Shown piece after piece: positions 24,031 to 34,063 of a stretch of 56,655 bases of DNA (positions within the stretch are counted from its first letter, which is position 1; the number at the start of each line of letters is the position of its first letter). The notes beneath the pieces are model-generated. The model saw nothing but the letters and a program-made list of their open reading frames with translations, was not told where the DNA came from and ran no database searches. Made by a program: the position numbers and the translations under genes. This DNA comes from an uncultured Lachnospiraceae bacterium (GTDB lineage Bacteria > Bacillota > Clostridia > Lachnospirales > Lachnospiraceae). The DNA lies in NCBI GenBank assembly GCA_947626415.1, contig CANQSA010000016.1, positions 1 through 56,655 on the forward strand, written 5' to 3'.

Positions 24031-26664
24031 TTATTTACTATTGATTGCAGCCTGTGCAGCAGCCAGCCGTGCAATCGGCACACGGAACGGTGAACAGGAA
24101 ACATAGTCCAGACCGATCTTCTGGCAGAACTCGATGGAAGAAGGATCTCCGCCGTGCTCACCGCAGATACCTAAGTGCAGGTCAGGTCTTGTAGCCTTAC
24201 CTAACTGAACAGCCATCTCCATTAACTTGCCGACGCCGGTCTGATCCAGTCTTGCGAACGGATCGGACTCATAAATCTTAGCCTGATAATAGGAATCTAA
24301 GAAGTTGCCTGCATCATCACGGGAGAAACCGAAGGTCATCTGGGTCAGATCGTTGGTACCGAAGCAGAAGAACTCAGCTTCCTTCGCAATCTCATCTGCA
24401 GTCAGAGCAGCTCTCGGAATCTCGATCATCGTACCGATCTGATACTGAATATCGGAATTCTTCTCAGCCTTAACCTGCTCAGCAACCTCTACGACAACGT
24501 CCTTGACATACTTCAGCTCTTTCTTCTCGCCTACCAGCGGGATCATGATCTCAGGAATGATATCATAACCCTTCTCTTCCTTCACTTCGATTGCAGCTTC
24601 CATAACGGCTCTTGTCTGCATCTTAGCGATCTCCGGATAGGTAACAGCCAGACGGCAGCCACGGTGACCCATCATCGGGTTGAACTCGTGCAGTGCTTCA
24701 CATCTTGCTTCAACTTCCGCAACCGTTAAGCCCATATCGTCAGCCAGTGCCTTGATATCCTCTTCTTCAGTCGGAACGAACTCATGCAGAGGCGGATCCA
24801 GATAACGAACAACCATCGGTCTGCCTTCCAGCGTCTCATACATCGCCTTAAAGTCAGCCTTCTGATACTCACCGATCGCCTTCAGCGCCTCTTCTCTCTG
24901 CTCTACCGTGTCAGACAGGATCATCCGACGGAACTTCGGAATCCGATCCTCACCAAAGAACATATGCTCTGTACGGCAAAGTCCGATTCCTTCAGCGCCC
25001 AGCTCAACAGCCTTCGCGGTATCTGCCGGTGTATCCGCATTGGTTCTTACCTGCATGGTTCTGTACTTATCAGCCCATGCCATAACACGGCCAAAGTTGC
25101 CGCCGATCTCTGCTTCATTCGTCTTAATGTCGCCCTTGTAGATCTTGCCTGTCGTACCATCCAGGGAGATGTAATCTCCTTCATGGAATGTATATCCGCC
25201 TAATTCAAATACCTTAGCTTCTTCATCGATCTTGATATCGCCGCATCCGGATACACAGCAGGTACCCATACCACGCGCTACTACGGCAGCGTGAGAGGTC
25301 ATACCGCCCCGAACCGTTAAGATACCCTGAGATGCATGCATACCTTCGATATCTTCAGGAGAGGTCTCCAGACGAACCAGGATAACCCGCTCGCCGCGGC
25401 CGCCGATTCCGGCTTCTTTTGCTTCCTCTGCGGTAAAGTAAACCTTACCTGCTGCAGCGCCCGGAGATGCCGGCAGTGCGCTGCCGATCACTTCGCCTGC
25501 CTTTAATGCGGCAGCGTCAAAGGTCGGATGCAGCAGCTGATCCAGGGACTTCGCCTCGATCCGGCAAACAGCCTCTTCCTCTGTGATCTGGCCTTCATCT
25601 ACCAGATCGCATGCGATCTGAATAGCGGCAGGTGCTGTTCTTTTACCGTTACGTGTCTGTAAGAAGTACAGCTTGCCTTCCTCAATCGTAAACTCCATAT
25701 CCTGCATATCATGGAAATGATTCTCCAACTTCATAGCCAGTTCCATAAACTGCTTGTAGCAGTCAGGCAAATCCTTCTCCAACTGGCTGATCGGCTGCGG
25801 TGTACGAACGCCGGCAACAACGTCTTCGCCCTGTGCATTGATCAGGTACTCGCCGAAGATACCCTTCGCGCCGGTAGACGGGTTACGGGTAAAGGCAACG
25901 CCTGTTCCTGATGTGTCGCCCTTGTTGCCGAATACCATGGTCTGTACGTTGACAGCGGTACCCCAATCGCCCGGGATATCGTTCATACGACGGTAAACGA
26001 TGGCACGAGGGTTGTCCCAGGAACGGAATACGGCCTTAACGGCTCCCATCAGCTGCTCCTTCGGATCCTGCGGGAACTCAGCGCCGTTCATGGACTCCTT
26101 GTATACAGCCTTGAAGCGCTTAACCAGTTCCTTCAGGTCGTCTACATCCAGCTCTGTGTCATACTTAACGCCTTTTTCTTCCTTCACATCATCGATAATC
26201 TTCTCAAAGAAAGACTTCGGGACTTCCATAACAACATCGGAATACATCTGGATAAATCTTCTGTAAGAATCATATGCGAATCTCGGATTGCCTGTCTTCT
26301 TGGCAAAACCTTCAACAGCAATATCGTTCAAACCTAAGTTCAAAATGGTATCCATCATACCGGGCATGGATGCTCTGGCGCCGGAACGAACGGAAACCAG
26401 CAGCGGATCCTCTGTATCACCAAACTTCTTGCCATTCTCATTCTCCAGCCAGGTCAGTGCCTCAAAAATCTGAGCCTGAATCTCTTCAGAGATCTGTTTG
26501 CCCTGTGCGTAATAGTCTGTACAGGCTTCTGTTGTAACAGTAAAGCCCTGCGGAATCGGCATGCCTAATCCGGTCATCTCAGCCAGATTGCAGCCCTTGC
26601 CGCCCAGCAGATTTCTCATGGATGCGTTACCCTCTTTGAATAAGTATACCCATTTTCTTGCCAT
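24031..26664 (-). CDS. ppdK: Pyruvate, phosphate dikinase
   Basis: An 877-residue PPDK, normal length. It interconverts pyruvate + ATP + Pi and phosphoenolpyruvate + AMP + PPi in the cytoplasm; in anaerobic Clostridia it often works glycolytically with PPi. The N-terminal ATP-grasp domain starts with LGGKGCNLAEMTGLGMPIP, the swivelling phosphohistidine domain has GGMTSHAAVVARGMG, and the PEP-binding barrel ends with the catalytic-Cys region GICGEHGGDP. AGGAGG lies 9 bases before the ATG. It is monocistronic with its own promoter (26750-26777), leader palindromes and terminator. No PPDK regulatory protein gene is beside it. Confidence 0.97.
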   Translation of the reverse strand: MARKWVYLFKEGNASMRNLLGGKGCNLAEMTGLGMPIPQGFTVTTEACTDYYAQGKQISEEIQAQIFEALTWLENENGKKFGDTEDPLLVSVRSGARASMPGMMDTILNLGLNDIAVEGFAKKTGNPRFAYDSYRRFIQMYSDVVMEVPKSFFEKIIDDVKEEKGVKYDTELDVDDLKELVKRFKAVYKESMNGAEFPQDPKEQLMGAVKAVFRSWDNPRAIVYRRMNDIPGDWGTAVNVQTMVFGNKGDTSGTGVAFTRNPSTGAKGIFGEYLINAQGEDVVAGVRTPQPISQLEKDLPDCYKQFMELAMKLENHFHDMQDMEFTIEEGKLYFLQTRNGKRTAPAAIQIACDLVDEGQITEEEAVCRIEAKSLDQLLHPTFDAAALKAGEVIGSALPASPGAAAGKVYFTAEEAKEAGIGGRGERVILVRLETSPEDIEGMHASQGILTVRGGMTSHAAVVARGMGTCCVSGCGDIKIDEEAKVFELGGYTFHEGDYISLDGTTGKIYKGDIKTNEAEIGGNFGRVMAWADKYRTMQVRTNADTPADTAKAVELGAEGIGLCRTEHMFFGEDRIPKFRRMILSDTVEQREEALKAIGEYQKADFKAMYETLEGRPMVVRYLDPPLHEFVPTEEEDIKALADDMGLTVAEVEARCEALHEFNPMMGHRGCRLAVTYPEIAKMQTRAVMEAAIEVKEEKGYDIIPEIMIPLVGEKKELKYVKDVVVEVAEQVKAEKNSDIQYQIGTMIEIPRAALTADEIAKEAEFFCFGTNDLTQMTFGFSRDDAGNFLDSYYQAKIYESDPFARLDQTGVGKLMEMAVQLGKATRPDLHLGICGEHGGDPSSIEFCQKIGLDYVSCSPFRVPIARLAAAQAAINSK

Positions 26665-26714
26665 TTCTTAATTCCTCCTAATTTAATATTATGTTACATA
26701 TAGAACCGGCCACA

Positions 26715-26726
26715 GTTCTATAGAAC
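26715..26726. promoter_or_regulatory. Palindrome GTTCTATAGAAC in the ppdK leader
   Basis: A perfect 12-bp palindrome about 24 bases downstream of the -10, with its half TATAGAAC repeated in the same orientation exactly 20 bases away (26699-26706). Two turns of helix between equal half-sites suggests a DNA-binding regulator. Confidence 0.45.
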
Positions 26727-26749
26727 GAACATGAAAATTCACCGTATTT

Positions 26750-26777
26750 ATTATACCATACAATGGAAATTAGTCAA
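26750..26777 (-). promoter_or_regulatory. Promoter of ppdK
   Basis: Minus strand TTGACT, 16 bases, TATAAT with a TG extension (TGGTATAAT). It starts just inside the gap after the prfB stop codon at 26787, so ppdK is transcribed independently of prfB. Confidence 0.7.
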
Positions 26778-26786
26778 TGCTTTTAC

Positions 26787-27897
26787 CTAACTTTTCAGCG
26801 CCGTCCACTTCAAGTATGCGCTGATAAACGGGTCGATATTCCCGTCCAGGACACTGTTCACATTGCCGATTTCTTCATTGGTCCTGTGATCCTTCACCAG
26901 CGTATACGGCTGCATGACATACGAGCGGATCTGATTGCCCCAGCCGATCTCTTTGACTTCTCCGCGGATGCCTTTCTGCTTCTCTTCTTCTTCCTGCTTC
27001 TTTAACAGATACAGCTTCGCCTTCAGCATCTTCATGGCCTTATCTTTATTCTGCAGCTGCGAACGTTCATTCTGACACTGTACTACGATATTGGTAGGGA
27101 TATGGGTGATCCGAACCGCAGACGAAGTCTTATTGATATGCTGGCCGCCGGCGCCGCTGGAGCGATATGTGTCGATCCGGATCTCATCCTCGTTGATCTC
27201 CACATCCAGGTCTTCTTCGATATCCGGCATCACGTCGCAGGAGGCAAATGAGGTCTGCCGCTTGCCGGCCGCGTTAAACGGCGAGATCCGTACCAGACGG
27301 TGTACGCCCCGCTCCGATTTCAGATAGCCGAATGCATTTTCCCCATTGACCTGTATGGTAACGGACTTGAGCCCGGCTTCTTCTCCGTCCAGATAATCCA
27401 GCGTCTCCACGGAAAATCCTTTGTTCTCCGCCCACCGGCAGTACATCCGGTACAGCATGCCGACCCAGTCACAGGCTTCCGTCCCGCCTGCGCCCGCGTT
27501 CAGCCGCAGGATCGCGTTATTCCTGTCGTATTCTCCGGACAGCAGCGTACGGATCCGCATATCTTCCAGTTCCGCTTCAAAACTGCGGATTCCCTCTTCG
27601 ATCTCCGGCAGCAGCTCCGCATCGTTTTCCTCGTATCCGATTTCGATCAGCGTCGCCGCGTCGTCATACTTCTGCTGCAGCGCGCGGTACGCGCTTACCG
27701 TATCTTTTAAATTCTTTACTTCTTTCATCACCTTCTGGGCGTGTTCCATATCCTCCCAGAAGTTCTGTGCTTCCATTTCCTGTTCCAGCTGCACGATCTG
27801 ACTTTCCTTACCGGCTAAGTCAAAGTGAATCCCTCAATTCATGCAGTGATGGTTCGTAACTGTTTAACGTAAATTTAAACTGGTCTAACTCTACCAC
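26787..27897 (-). CDS. prfB: Peptide chain release factor 2, with programmed +1 frameshift
   Basis: RF2, about 369 residues, recognises UGA and UAA and releases the finished peptide. Translation starts at GTG 27897 (MVELDQFKFTLN...), reads 25 codons to CTT and meets an in-frame TGA as codon 26 (27822-27820); slipping one base forward onto GAC continues with DLAGKESQIVQ and the rest. GAGGG, a Shine-Dalgarno-like stimulator, lies just upstream of CTTTGAC. The GGQ catalytic motif is present in SSGAGGQHINKTSS. The start lies 9 bases after the secA stop, so it is cotranscribed with secA, the usual Firmicutes arrangement. An ORF caller starting at GTG 27794 would miss the first 34 residues. Confidence 0.95.
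27819..27825 (-). other. RF2 autoregulatory +1 frameshift site CTTTGAC
   Basis: CTT-TGA-C at codons 25-26 of prfB. When RF2 is scarce the ribosome pauses at TGA and shifts forward. The upstream SD-like element is GAGGG, in AGG GAT TCA, weaker than the classic AGGGGG but common in Clostridia (Arg-Asp-Ser-Leu). Confidence 0.93.
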
Positions 27898-27905
27898 ACA
27901 CTCAC

Positions 27906-30473
27906 CTACTTTCTTCCACAACAATATTTATATTTTTTGCCGCTGCCGCAGGGGCAGGGATCATTGGGATATACCTTGGCGTCTGCGCGCTTCTTCGGTC
28001 CCTTCTGCGCGGAGTCGTCCCGATTGGTCGCAATCGGTTTCGCCACCTCTTCCCGTTCGATATTCTGCTCGATCCGCAGATGCATCAGCGCCTTGACCGT
28101 ATCCTCCTGAATGGCGGCGATCATGCCGTCAAACATATCAAAGCCGCTCATCTTGTACTCTACGACCGGATCCTTCTGTCCCAGTGCCTGCAGCCCGATT
28201 CCCTGCCGCAGCTGATCCATATCGTCAATATGGTTCATCCATTTCTGATCAATGACACGCAGCAGAACAACCCGCTCTGCTTCCCGCATCAGTTCCTCCG
28301 GGAACTCCGCCTCTTTGTCTTCATATGCTTTTACGGCAATCTCCTTCAGACTGTGCTTCAGTTCCGCCTTTTTATAATTATGCTTCTGTTCTTCGGTTAA
28401 AACGACCGGTTCCATCGGGAAGATCGGCACCAGCAGCTGATTCAGTTCCAGCATATCCCATTCTTCCGGAGACTGGTCGTCGGAAATCACGGAATCGACC
28501 GTCGCTTCCACGGTATCCGTTACCATCTTCAAGATGGAATCCCGCATATTTTCACCGTCCAGGACACGCCGGCGCTCCGCATAAATGATCTCCCGCTGTT
28601 CATTGTTGACCTGGTCGTATTCCAGCAGATTCTTACGGATTGCGAAGTTATTGCTCTCAATCTTCATCTGCGCCTTCTCAATGGCGTTAGTCAGCATCTT
28701 ATGTTTGATCTCTTCATTCTCCGGCACGCCCAGCGCGTTAAACACGGACATCATACGTTCAGAGCCGAACAGACGCATAATATCATCTTCCAGTGAAATA
28801 TAAAACTTGGATTCACCGGGATCGCCCTGCCGTCCGGAACGGCCGCGCAGCTGATTGTCGATTCGTCTGGACTCATGCCGCTCCGTGCCGATGATCTTCA
28901 GACCTCCGGCAGCTCTGGATTCTTCGTCCAGCTTAATATCGGTACCACGGCCCGCCATGTTGGTCGCAATGGTAACGGAACCGTGTACGCCGGCCTGCGC
29001 CACGATCTCCGCCTCCAGTTCATGAAACTTGGCGTTCAGGACCTTATGCTGGATCCCCTGTTTGCGCAGCAGCGCGCTGATTTCTTCCGATGCTTCAATG
29101 GTGATCGTACCGACCAGCACGGGCTGTCCCTTCTCATGAGATGCCTTAATATCTTCAATGACTGCATGCAGCTTCTCTTTTCTGGTCTTGTATACGCCGT
29201 CCTCATGGTCGATTCGGATCACAGGGCGGTTCGTGGGAACCTCCACAACGTCCATGCCGTAAATATTCCGAAATTCCTGTTCTTCTGTAACGGCGGTACC
29301 GGTCATACCGCATTTCTTAGCGTATTTATTAAAGAAGTTCTGAAAGGTAATGGTTGCAAGTGTCTTGCTTTCCCGTTTTACCTTCACATGCTCTTTCGCC
29401 TCAATCGCCTGATGCAGGCCGTCGGAATACCGGCGCCCCGGCATAATACGGCCGGTAAATTCATCTACGATTAGCACCTCGTCATCCTTTACTACATAGT
29501 CCTGATCGCGGAACATCAGATTGTGCGCGCGCAGAGCCAGTGTCACATTGTGCTGGATCTCCAGATTCTCCGGATCGGAAAGGTTCTCGATCTTAAAGAA
29601 CTGCTCTACCTTTTCCACGCCGGCCTCTGTCAGCGTTACCACCTTATCCTTCTCGTTTACAAGAAAATCTCCGGTCTCTTTTACTTCTTCGCCCATCAGA
29701 ATGTCAATCTTACTCAGTTCCTTGACATCCTCACCGCGCTTCATCTGCCTTGCCAGGATATCGCACATCTCATACAATCTGGTCGATTTCCCGCTCTGAC
29801 CGGAGATGATCAGCGGCGTTCTCGCTTCATCGATCAGGATAGAGTCGACCTCATCGATGATCGCATAATGCAGTTCCCGCTGTACCAGCTGTTCCTTGTA
29901 AATTACCATGTTGTCACGCAGATAATCAAATCCTGCTTCATTATTGGTAATGTAGGTGATGTCACAATTATAGGCCGCCTGTTTTTCTTCCCGTGTCATA
30001 TCGTTTAATACCACGCCGACAGTTAGACCCAGAAATTCATGAACCTGTCCCATCCACTCGGCATCACGCTTCGCCAGGTATTCATTAACCGTAACGACAT
30101 GAACGCCTTTTCCTTCCAGCGCATTCAGATATGCCGGCAGCAGCGCCACCTGCGTCTTTCCTTCACCGGTCTTCATCTCGGCGATCCGTCCCTGATGCAG
30201 GATGATACCGCCCATCAGCTGTACCCGGTAGTGTTCCTGATGTAACACACGCTTTGCCGCTTCTCTAACAACTGCATACGCTTCCGGTAAAATATCGTCT
30301 AAGGTCTCCCGCTTCTGCAGCCGTTCCTTAAATTCCGCCGTCTTATTTCGCAGATCCTGGTCCGACATCCGTCCCATTTCTTCCCGGTAGGATTCGATCT
30401 TGTCCACGATCGGCATGATCCGTTTAATTTCCCGCTCGCTGTGCGTTCCGAAAACTTTATCAAATAATCCCAT
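27906..30473 (-). CDS. secA: Preprotein translocase ATPase SecA
   Basis: An 855-residue SecA, the motor that drives unfolded preproteins through SecYEG. Walker A is MKTGEGKTQ in NBD1, the DEAD-like [17 protein letters not shown] follows, then the preprotein-crosslinking region, NBD2 with AGRGTDI, the [11 protein letters not shown] helicase motif, and the helical scaffold. The C-terminal zinc finger [13 protein letters not shown] is present, which binds SecB-like partners or lipid. Start has AGAGG 6 bases upstream. It is the first gene of a secA-prfB operon. Confidence 0.97.
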   Translation of the reverse strand: MGLFDKVFGTHSEREIKRIMPIVDKIESYREEMGRMSDQDLRNKTAEFKERLQKRETLDDILPEAYAVVREAAKRVLHQEHYRVQLMGGIILHQGRIAEMKTGEGKTQVALLPAYLNALEGKGVHVVTVNEYLAKRDAEWMGQVHEFLGLTVGVVLNDMTREEKQAAYNCDITYITNNEAGFDYLRDNMVIYKEQLVQRELHYAIIDEVDSILIDEARTPLIISGQSGKSTRLYEMCDILARQMKRGEDVKELSKIDILMGEEVKETGDFLVNEKDKVVTLTEAGVEKVEQFFKIENLSDPENLEIQHNVTLALRAHNLMFRDQDYVVKDDEVLIVDEFTGRIMPGRRYSDGLHQAIEAKEHVKVKRESKTLATITFQNFFNKYAKKCGMTGTAVTEEQEFRNIYGMDVVEVPTNRPVIRIDHEDGVYKTRKEKLHAVIEDIKASHEKGQPVLVGTITIEASEEISALLRKQGIQHKVLNAKFHELEAEIVAQAGVHGSVTIATNMAGRGTDIKLDEESRAAGGLKIIGTERHESRRIDNQLRGRSGRQGDPGESKFYISLEDDIMRLFGSERMMSVFNALGVPENEEIKHKMLTNAIEKAQMKIESNNFAIRKNLLEYDQVNNEQREIIYAERRRVLDGENMRDSILKMVTDTVEATVDSVISDDQSPEEWDMLELNQLLVPIFPMEPVVLTEEQKHNYKKAELKHSLKEIAVKAYEDKEAEFPEELMREAERVVLLRVIDQKWMNHIDDMDQLRQGIGLQALGQKDPVVEYKMSGFDMFDGMIAAIQEDTVKALMHLRIEQNIEREEVAKPIATNRDDSAQKGPKKRADAKVYPNDPCPCGSGKKYKYCCGRK

Positions 30474-30517
30474 GTTTTTCCTCTCATTCTGCTTTCAACT
30501 GCATATATTCGAACAAT

Positions 30518-30546
30518 ATTCTATCATTATCTCCAACAATAATCAA
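30518..30546 (-). promoter_or_regulatory. Promoter of secA-prfB
   Basis: Minus strand TTGATT, 17 bases, TAGAAT, about 45 bases before the secA start. An unsupported 67-codon ORF overlaps this promoter. Confidence 0.6.
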
Positions 30547-30602
30547 TCCTTTTTTCAGTAAATACGTTTCGCGGACGGAGATTCCGCCGCGGCCTGCCGA
30601 TA

Positions 30603-30637
30603 CAAAAAGGACACTTCCAAATCGGAAAGTGTCCTTA
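30603..30637 (-). terminator. Terminator of the NlpC/P60 gene
   Basis: On the minus strand AAGGACACTTTCC pairs with GGAAGTGTCCTT (one bulge) and is followed by TTTTTGT, about 25 bases past the stop codon. Confidence 0.85.
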
Positions 30638-30659
30638 TAACGCATTCTATAAATTCTGA

Positions 30660-32072
30660 CTAATTTAAAATTCTTCTTGCTGCACAAGGTGCTGTACCAT
30701 AATTCAGCTTGGAGATCATAATTCCTGTGCTCGGTGAACTTGCATGTATGATCTGACCGTTACCGATATAAATAGCAACATGTCCAATCACGCCGCCGTA
30801 TGCGTAGAATACCAGATCGCCCGGCTGCAGTGCGTCCAGGGATACGGCTCTGCCGTTATGTACCTGATCTCTGGAAGAACGGTTCAGCGAATATCCGAAA
30901 TGTCCGTAAACAGACATGGTAAATCCGGAGCAGTCGGTTCCATTCGTTAAGCTGGAACCGCCGTACACATACGGGTTGCCTAAAAACTGCATTGCATAAG
31001 CGATAATCTCGCTTGCCTTAGCGGACGCTGCCGTATTGTTCTGCGTCTGTGCCGCAGGCTTCTTTGTCGTAGTCTGCTGCGTCGGCTTCTGCGTGGTTGT
31101 CGGCTGCTGGGTCGTTTGCTGTGTTGTCGCCTCTGTTGTCTCCGGTTCTTCGGATTCCGGTTCTTCATTCGGTGCGATCGCTGTCTCCAGTGCCGCGCGG
31201 ACCGTAACATAATCCATGGATACCCAGCCGATCGCGGATTCATCTACCGCCAGTTTTGCCCATCCGTTGCTGATCTCTAATACAACGTAGGTAGAACCCA
31301 TAACAAGGGAACCTACGATATCCGTCTCTGTGCTCTTGCCTTTCCGCAGATTCAATGCCGGCACGTCTACCGACGCCAGAACATATCCCATCTCCAGCGC
31401 GTACTTCTCAGCCTCTGCGCCGGTAATAAAGTAATCGCTGCTCACATAGCCCTTGATGCCGCCGGACTTCACGTGATACCAGCCGTTCTTCTGATCCAGG
31501 ATCGTAGCGCCGCCGTTTCCATAGATCTTACCGATGATCTCTGCGTCTGTCCCTGCTTTCGCACGGACATTCACATATGTATAATCCCCAACTGTCGCAA
31601 TGGCAAGATTTTTAAAATACTGCTCATGCTGTTCCGGTTCCTTCTTTGTTGTCTCTTCTTCTTTCTTTTCTTCTTTCTTTGTCGTCTCTTTTTCAGTCGT
31701 CTTCTTTTCAGTCGTTTCCTTTTCTGCCTTCGTCGTTTCGGTTTCTTTCTCCGGCTCCAGCAGCTTCAGGATCTTATTCCTGGAATCCTTGTTCTTGGAA
31801 TAATATTCCGATAAGATCACGGAAATACCGGCTCCCGCCATCTCTGTACTTCCGTCTTCCTCTATCTTAGTTTCGGAGATCGTTTCTGTCTCCGGCTGTT
31901 CTCCCTCTGTCTGGTCTGTGGTCTTCTGGTCCTGTGCTGTAGTTGCTTCCTGTTCAGTCACTGTCTCATTTACAGCATCTGTTTCTTCTGCGTAAGCCGT
32001 CAATGCCGGAACTCCCGTCAGTATAGACGCCGCCATCACAACCGCAAGTACCTTCGCCAAATTCCTTTGCAT
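30660..32072 (-). CDS. Secreted SH3-domain NlpC/P60 (C40) peptidoglycan hydrolase
   Basis: A 470-residue wall hydrolase. Signal peptide 1-28 (to AYAEE); an acidic/Thr-rich region with repeats of (E/K)ETTxK to about 150; two bacterial SH3 domains (about 155-220 and 228-292); a Thr/Gln-rich linker with TTQQ repeats; and a C-terminal NlpC/P60 domain (about 350-470). The catalytic Cys is in NGTDCSGFTMSVYGHF, the His in GHVAIYIGNGQIIHASS. By family it cleaves gamma-D-Glu/diamino acid bonds in stem peptides during cell separation. Own promoter at 32126-32154 and terminator at 30603-30637 make it monocistronic. Confidence 0.92.
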   Translation of the reverse strand: MQRNLAKVLAVVMAASILTGVPALTAYAEETDAVNETVTEQEATTAQDQKTTDQTEGEQPETETISETKIEEDGSTEMAGAGISVILSEYYSKNKDSRNKILKLLEPEKETETTKAEKETTEKKTTEKETTKKEEKKEEETTKKEPEQHEQYFKNLAIATVGDYTYVNVRAKAGTDAEIIGKIYGNGGATILDQKNGWYHVKSGGIKGYVSSDYFITGAEAEKYALEMGYVLASVDVPALNLRKGKSTETDIVGSLVMGSTYVVLEISNGWAKLAVDESAIGWVSMDYVTVRAALETAIAPNEEPESEEPETTEATTQQTTQQPTTTQKPTQQTTTKKPAAQTQNNTAASAKASEIIAYAMQFLGNPYVYGGSSLTNGTDCSGFTMSVYGHFGYSLNRSSRDQVHNGRAVSLDALQPGDLVFYAYGGVIGHVAIYIGNGQIIHASSPSTGIMISKLNYGTAPCAARRILN

Positions 32073-32125
32073 AATTAAACTCCCATCAATGTATACGCCA
32101 TTTATTACATTTTTGTTACAAAGCG

Positions 32126-32154
32126 ATTATACAGGACGTTTGACGGATTGTCAA
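32126..32154 (-). promoter_or_regulatory. Promoter of the NlpC/P60 gene
   Basis: Minus strand TTGACA, 17 bases, TATAAT: full consensus. It predicts high constitutive expression. The 5' leader is about 45 bases. Confidence 0.85.
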
Positions 32155-32191
32155 TATTTTTGTAATACTTTTTTAATATTTTTCAATTTCT

Positions 32192-32220
32192 TTGCCTTTT
32201 CTTCCGAAATGTGCTACTAT
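32192..32220 (+). promoter_or_regulatory. Promoter of the SDR gene
   Basis: TTGCCT, 17 bases, TACTAT with a TGC extension, 32 bases before the SDR start codon and divergent from the NlpC/P60 promoter. Confidence 0.5.
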
Positions 32221-32252
32221 ATTTCATAACAAATCCGGAAAGGAATCCCGAT

Positions 32253-33026
32253 ATGACAGATGCAAAAACAACCAATGCAAATTTCACACACACTGTCCGC
32301 AATGTGCTGATCACAGGGGCCTCCCGGGGCATCGGACGGGCGCTTGCTCTCGCCTTTGCCAAAGAAGGCTGCTACGGTCTGGCTCTGACCTGCGGACATG
32401 ATTATCCGGCCTTAGAAGAAACGGCAGCGCTGTGCAGACAGCATACAAAACTGCCCTGTCATACATTTCAGTGCGACTGCGGCAGCGCCGTGGAAACAGA
32501 AACGCTGTTCCGCCAGCTGGAACAGCGTGGATTTCCCATTCATATTCTGATCAATAACGCGGGAATATCCCGGATCGGACTGATCCAGGATATGGACCCC
32601 GGTGAATGGAACCGGCTTCTGAGCACGAATTTAAGCGGGGCTTTCTTAACCTGCCGTCAGGTCATCCCGCAAATGCTGCGAAATGGCTTCGGAACGATCC
32701 TAAATATTTCCTCCGTCTGGGGCGCAGCCGGCGCTTCCTGCGAGGCAGCCTACTCTGCTTCCAAAGGCGGGCTCAATGCGTTTACCAGAGCACTGGCGAA
32801 AGAACTGGCTCCCGGCAATATTCAGGTAAACGCCATTGCCTGCGGGCTCATCGATACACAGATGAACCGCTTTCTGTCTTCCGAAGAGCAGGCTGCGCTG
32901 CTTACGGAGATCCCGGCCGGCCGCATGGGTACGCCCGAAGAAGTCGCGGAGCTTGCGCTTCTGCTTGTGAAAGCGCCTGCTTATCTAACCGGTCAGATCA
33001 TCGGGCTGGACGGGGGCTGGCAATAA
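32253..33026 (+). CDS. SDR-family oxidoreductase (FabG-like)
   Basis: A 257-residue classical short-chain dehydrogenase. The nucleotide-binding TGASRGIGRAL, the NNAG equivalent INNAGISRIG, the catalytic Ser in LNISSVWG and YxxxK in YSASKGG are all present. FabG reduces 3-oxoacyl-ACP; the resemblance is close but it is not in a fatty acid operon, so the substrate could be another carbonyl compound. I use ATG 32253, with AAAGGA 8 bases upstream, not the in-frame codon at 32211. Its last 34 bases overlap the 3' end of the convergent sirtuin gene. Confidence 0.87.
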   Translation: MTDAKTTNANFTHTVRNVLITGASRGIGRALALAFAKEGCYGLALTCGHDYPALEETAALCRQHTKLPCHTFQCDCGSAVETETLFRQLEQRGFPIHILINNAGISRIGLIQDMDPGEWNRLLSTNLSGAFLTCRQVIPQMLRNGFGTILNISSVWGAAGASCEAAYSASKGGLNAFTRALAKELAPGNIQVNAIACGLIDTQMNRFLSSEEQAALLTEIPAGRMGTPEEVAELALLLVKAPAYLTGQIIGLDGGWQ

Positions 33027-33742
33027 TCCGCCAACACTTCCCCGATCTTTTCCCGGATGCACAGATCCGCCATATTGTCTCTCGGCGTGGCGTCTCGATT
33101 GATCAGGGCCAGATGGTTCCCGTGAAAATAGTCCAGCATTCCCGCTGCCGGATAAACTGTCAGCGAAGTACCGCCCACAATCATCAGGTCGGCTCTGTAG
33201 ATCTGATTCACAGACTCCTGAATAATATTCTGATCCAGCCCTTCCTCATACAGAACCACATCCGGTTTAATGATTCCGCCGCAGCTGCACCGCGGGATAT
33301 CCTCGGAATCCGCAACGGCGTCCAATCCGTAAAATTTTCCGCACTGTTCACAGTAGTTCCGATGAATACTCCCGTGCAGCTCCAATACATGTTTACTGCC
33401 TGCCATCTGATGCAGCCCGTCTATATTCTGCGTAACTACCGCCGTCAGTTTTCCCTGCGCTTCCAGATTCGCCAGCGCATAGTGCGCCGCATTCGGCTTT
33501 GCGTCCCGGTAGATCATCTTGTTTCTGTAAAACCGGAAAAATTCGGACGGGTTCCTCTTATAAAAGCTGTGACTTAAAATTTGTTCCGGCGGATATGCAT
33601 ATTCCTGATGATACAATCCGTCCGTACTGCGAAAATCCGGTATATTGCTCTCTGTAGACACACCGGCGCCGCCGAAGAAAACGATCCGTTTTGCTTCGGC
33701 AATCCACTCCTTTAACTGTTCCTTTTTCTCTTTTTCTTCCAT
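32993..33742 (-). CDS. cobB: NAD-dependent protein deacylase (sirtuin)
   Basis: A 249-residue class sirtuin that removes acyl groups from lysines using NAD. Signature stretches: FFGGAGVSTESNIPDFRS for NAD, TQNIDGLHQMAGS and the catalytic His in ELHGSIH, zinc cysteines in CEQCGKFY and RCSCGG, and VGGTSLTVYPA near the end. In Clostridia it reverses acetyl-phosphate-driven or AcuA-type acetylation. It lies convergently to the SDR gene with a 34-base overlap, and upstream of it on the same strand is a small ORF and rpoD. Confidence 0.93.
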   Translation of the reverse strand: MEEKEKKEQLKEWIAEAKRIVFFGGAGVSTESNIPDFRSTDGLYHQEYAYPPEQILSHSFYKRNPSEFFRFYRNKMIYRDAKPNAAHYALANLEAQGKLTAVVTQNIDGLHQMAGSKHVLELHGSIHRNYCEQCGKFYGLDAVADSEDIPRCSCGGIIKPDVVLYEEGLDQNIIQESVNQIYRADLMIVGGTSLTVYPAAGMLDYFHGNHLALINRDATPRDNMADLCIREKIGEVLADYCQPPSSPMI

Positions 33743-33775
33743 ACCTGCCTCCGTTTCTGTTTATTTTTGCATCGT

Positions 33776-34024
33776 CTATTCTTTTCTTGCGATCGGCGGC
33801 GCGTCAAACTCCACCGTCACGTAATAGCCCCTTTCATTTTCCTCTACCGCACGCACGATCCCCCGGTTCACCGGCAGCCGTTCCCCGATCGTATAGCAGC
33901 CGCTCATGGCAACTGCCGGCTCGATCATATAATTATAATTGACGCCTCCCAATTCCGTGACCGTTACCTCCTGCCCTTCCGTCACCTGTCCGGGCCGTTC
34001 CATTTTAAATTTCATCAAGCGCAT
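33776..34024 (-). CDS. Small conserved-looking protein, function unknown
   Basis: An 82-residue soluble protein without recognisable motif; rich in beta-forming residues (GQEVTVTELGGVNYNYMIEP, GIVRAVEENERGYYVTVEFD) and ending in PPIARKE. GGAG lies 10 bases before the ATG. It is between the rpoD terminator and the sirtuin gene on the same strand, 33 bases from the latter, so the two may be cotranscribed. I do not recognise it. Confidence 0.65.
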   Translation of the reverse strand: MRLMKFKMERPGQVTEGQEVTVTELGGVNYNYMIEPAVAMSGCYTIGERLPVNRGIVRAVEENERGYYVTVEFDAPPIARKE

Positions 34025-34063
34025 TTACCGTAATCTCCATTCTGTAATTCTGACTGAAAACAG

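Noticed and set aside
30484-30687. 67-codon minus ORF upstream of secA
   Set aside because: It runs through the NlpC/P60 terminator and the secA promoter and lacks a ribosome site.
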